Positions 6,375-7,204 of a stretch of DNA of 7,204 nt are shown one piece after another. Each line of letters starts with the position of its first letter. Position 1 is the first letter of the stretch. Source of the stretch: Clostridiales bacterium (GTDB lineage Bacteria; Bacillota_A; Clostridia; Christensenellales; Borkfalkiaceae); the NCBI GenBank assembly GCA_015055785.1, contig SVHQ01000083.1, positions 1 through 7,204 of the forward strand, in the 5' to 3' direction. Under the pieces are notes generated by a model, which did not search any database, was not told the DNA's origin, and saw only the letters and a program-made list of their open reading frames with translations. Made by a program: the position numbers and the translations under genes.

Positions 6375-6495
6375 GTATTTTAAGAAAAAAATGCGAATTT
6401 TATTCTAATAGAGCGATAATTCACCTTTTATTCCCCCCCAGCAATATCCACCGCTTTTGATTTATTCAACCGAATTTTCACTAAATCCCATCTCT

Positions 6496-6569
6496 ACGCG
6501 TTTCGCGTTTTGGCTACGCCAAATAGCAAGCTGAACGCGCGAACTCGTGGGAATTCACGAGTTCGCGCG
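6496..6569. repeat. Nested palindromes, including a 14-bp perfect stem
   Basis: In order: ACGCG-TTT-CGCGT (6496-6508); TTTGGC-TAC-GCCAAA (6509-6523); and a perfect 14-bp inverted repeat with arms 6536-6549 and 6556-6569 around GGAATT. CGCGTT at 6504-6509 can also pair with AACGCG at 6534-6539 to enclose the second hairpin. The GC-rich stems stand out from the AT-rich flanks. There is no U-tract, so these are not terminators. They look like a REP-like or non-autonomous mobile repeat; no transposase is present. Confidence 0.6.
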
Positions 6570-6582
6570 AGCCTTAATACGC

Positions 6583-6619
6583 CAAAGAAACCACCGACTT
6601 GATGTCGGTGGTTTCTTTG
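6583..6619. repeat. 16-bp perfect inverted repeat, possibly a bidirectional terminator
   Basis: CAAAGAAACCACCGAC, loop TTGAT, then the exact complement. The 3' arm on either strand ends GGTTTCTTTG, U-rich but without a clean U-tract after the stem. It could end the transcript of the gene finishing at 6746, but is about 130 nt away from it. Its place beside the other palindromes suggests one composite repeat. Confidence 0.65.
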
Positions 6620-6745
6620 TGAAGCGTGGACAAAAATGATCCCTATCTAATTTTAGAGGGTGAGTTGAACTCCCTTTCTCCATTGCGAGCAGACTAAGAT
6701 TTTGATAAAATATTTAAAAGGTAATTAACCCTTTGCCCCCACTTT

Positions 6746-7018
6746 TCACGTCAACCAACCGATGATAAGCCCGAGGGCTATAAGGACAGCTATAAAGGCG
6801 AGGATGATCCACGGCTTTTTTATAAGCCGCAGGGCGAGGTTGCGCCGTGTGGCGAAGGAGATCGGGCGGCGAAAGCCACTCGCATCTTCCATTGTGTAGG
6901 GCACGTCCTCAGAGCCGTTTTTCTTGCCGTAGATGGCGTTCTGCGCTCGGTAGAGTGCCTCATCCAGCGTATCTTCTATTCGCTCGTCAAGCGGTTTCTT
7001 TTGCTTATTATCGTCCAT
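6746..7018 (-). CDS. Small hypothetical protein with one C-terminal membrane helix
   Basis: Product of 90 residues, not recognised. Residues 1-65 are hydrophilic and charged, starting MDDNKQKKPLDERIEDTLDE, and include a likely helix and a basic stretch (FRRPISFATRRN). Residues 67-90 are a single hydrophobic segment that ends the protein, so it should be tail-anchored with its soluble part in the cytoplasm. The ATG at 7018 is chosen because AGGAG lies 7 nt upstream; a TTG nine codons earlier (7045) is also in frame but has no ribosome site. Codons are richer in G and C (CTC, CGG, ATC, GCC) than in the genes to the left, suggesting a different origin or recent transfer. No promoter is obvious directly upstream, so it may depend on the upstream gene's transcript. 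Confidence 0.75.
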   Translation of the reverse strand: MDDNKQKKPLDERIEDTLDEALYRAQNAIYGKKNGSEDVPYTMEDASGFRRPISFATRRNLALRLIKKPWIILAFIAVLIALGLIIGWLT

Positions 7019-7045
7019 AGTGTTCTCCTGCCCAGCGTTTAACAA

Positions 7046-7082
7046 AAGGGCGGCAAGCTACGTTTTATTCGTAGCCTGCCGC
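7046..7082 (-). terminator. Strong hairpin between the truncated right-edge gene and the 90-residue gene
   Basis: A 13-bp GC-rich stem (arms 7050-7062 and 7070-7082, 7-nt loop). One pair is G-U on the minus strand and A-C on the plus strand, favouring minus-strand use. It is followed on the minus strand by CCTTTTGTT, a short U-tract. It may terminate the gene ending at 7149 or act as a partial terminator limiting readthrough into the 90-residue gene, whose ribosome site lies about 20 nt further on. Confidence 0.6.
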
Positions 7083-7148
7083 GAATTTTTGTAAGGGTCT
7101 GTGCGTACATTGTGCGTCGCAGGCTCTTTTTATTTAGTTTTGGTTGTT

Positions 7149-7204
7149 TTACTCGCCGACAAACGTGATGGACTTGAAGGTATAGCTCAAGTCTTCTCTT
7201 ACCT
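7149..7204 (-). CDS. C-terminal end of an unidentified protein (partial)
   Basis: The last 17 codons and a TAA stop are visible, ending SYTFKSITFVGE. Codon use is similar to the adjacent 90-residue gene. It is too short to assign. Evidence is the open frame to the window edge, codon choice, and the hairpin placed 66 bp downstream as a terminator would be. Confidence 0.5.
   Translation of the reverse strand, partial: VREDLSYTFKSITFVGE

Larger units (their letters stand above)
6294..6745. other. Intergenic region with palindrome cluster
   Basis: No gene is supported over these 452 bases. Next to the peptidase gene are its ribosome site and candidate promoter. Positions 6375-6480 are AT-rich apart from a run of seven C, and I see nothing functional there. 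Positions 6496-6619 hold four hairpins. Positions 6620-6745 are plain sequence with a weak imperfect inverted repeat at 6656-6674 and a possible plus-strand promoter at 6683-6711. Confidence 0.6.

Noticed and set aside
6433..6439. Run of seven C in the peptidase upstream region
   Set aside because: Short for phase variation and lies upstream of the candidate promoter. No gene would be switched by its length.
6555..6683. Minus-strand frame of 42 codons through the palindrome cluster
   Set aside because: No ribosome site before the ATG. The frame is made by palindromic DNA, and the residues show no recognisable domain.

Overview
The window is AT-rich and every supported gene lies on the minus strand. 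Promoters match the sigma-A type closely (several are TTGACA-17-TATAAT or near it), ribosome binding sites are AAGGAG/GGAGG, and terminators are short hairpins with U-rich tails. Together with a family I pyrophosphatase, a cytoplasmic M13 (PepO-type) peptidase and a YwaF-like membrane protein, this points to a low-GC Bacillota, most likely an uncultivated Clostridia lineage. That placement is inference; no marker gene fixes the taxon.

Layout from low to high coordinates. (1) Positions 1-1801 hold most of a gene, cut by the window edge, for a protein with eight predicted membrane helices followed by a cytoplasmic tail of at least 200 residues made almost only of Lys, Ala and Glu. The end of the tail is built from 47-residue tandem repeats. 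(2) Positions 1802-2191 hold no gene; they carry a perfect consensus promoter, a second weaker promoter and a leader of about 210 nt for the tail gene. (3) Positions 2192-2731 encode inorganic pyrophosphatase, with its own promoter. (4) Positions 2927-4259 look like a two-gene operon: a YwaF/TMEM164-like membrane protein followed by a small uncharacterised lipoprotein. It is driven by a perfect consensus promoter with a 12-bp palindrome at the expected transcription start, and ends at an intrinsic terminator. (5) Positions 4395-6293 encode an intact M13 metallopeptidase with its own ribosome site, a candidate promoter and a terminator. (6) Positions 6294-6745 hold no convincing gene but carry a cluster of strong palindromes resembling a dispersed repeat. 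(7) Positions 6746-7204 are noticeably more GC-rich in codon use: a 90-residue protein with one C-terminal membrane helix, a strong hairpin, and the last 17 codons of another gene.

The genes do not form one pathway. The pyrophosphatase and peptidase are housekeeping or turnover enzymes. The most unusual object is the histone H1-like lysine/alanine tail attached to a polytopic membrane protein. The second area worth attention is the palindrome cluster, which sits at the boundary between the AT-rich block and the GC-richer right end.
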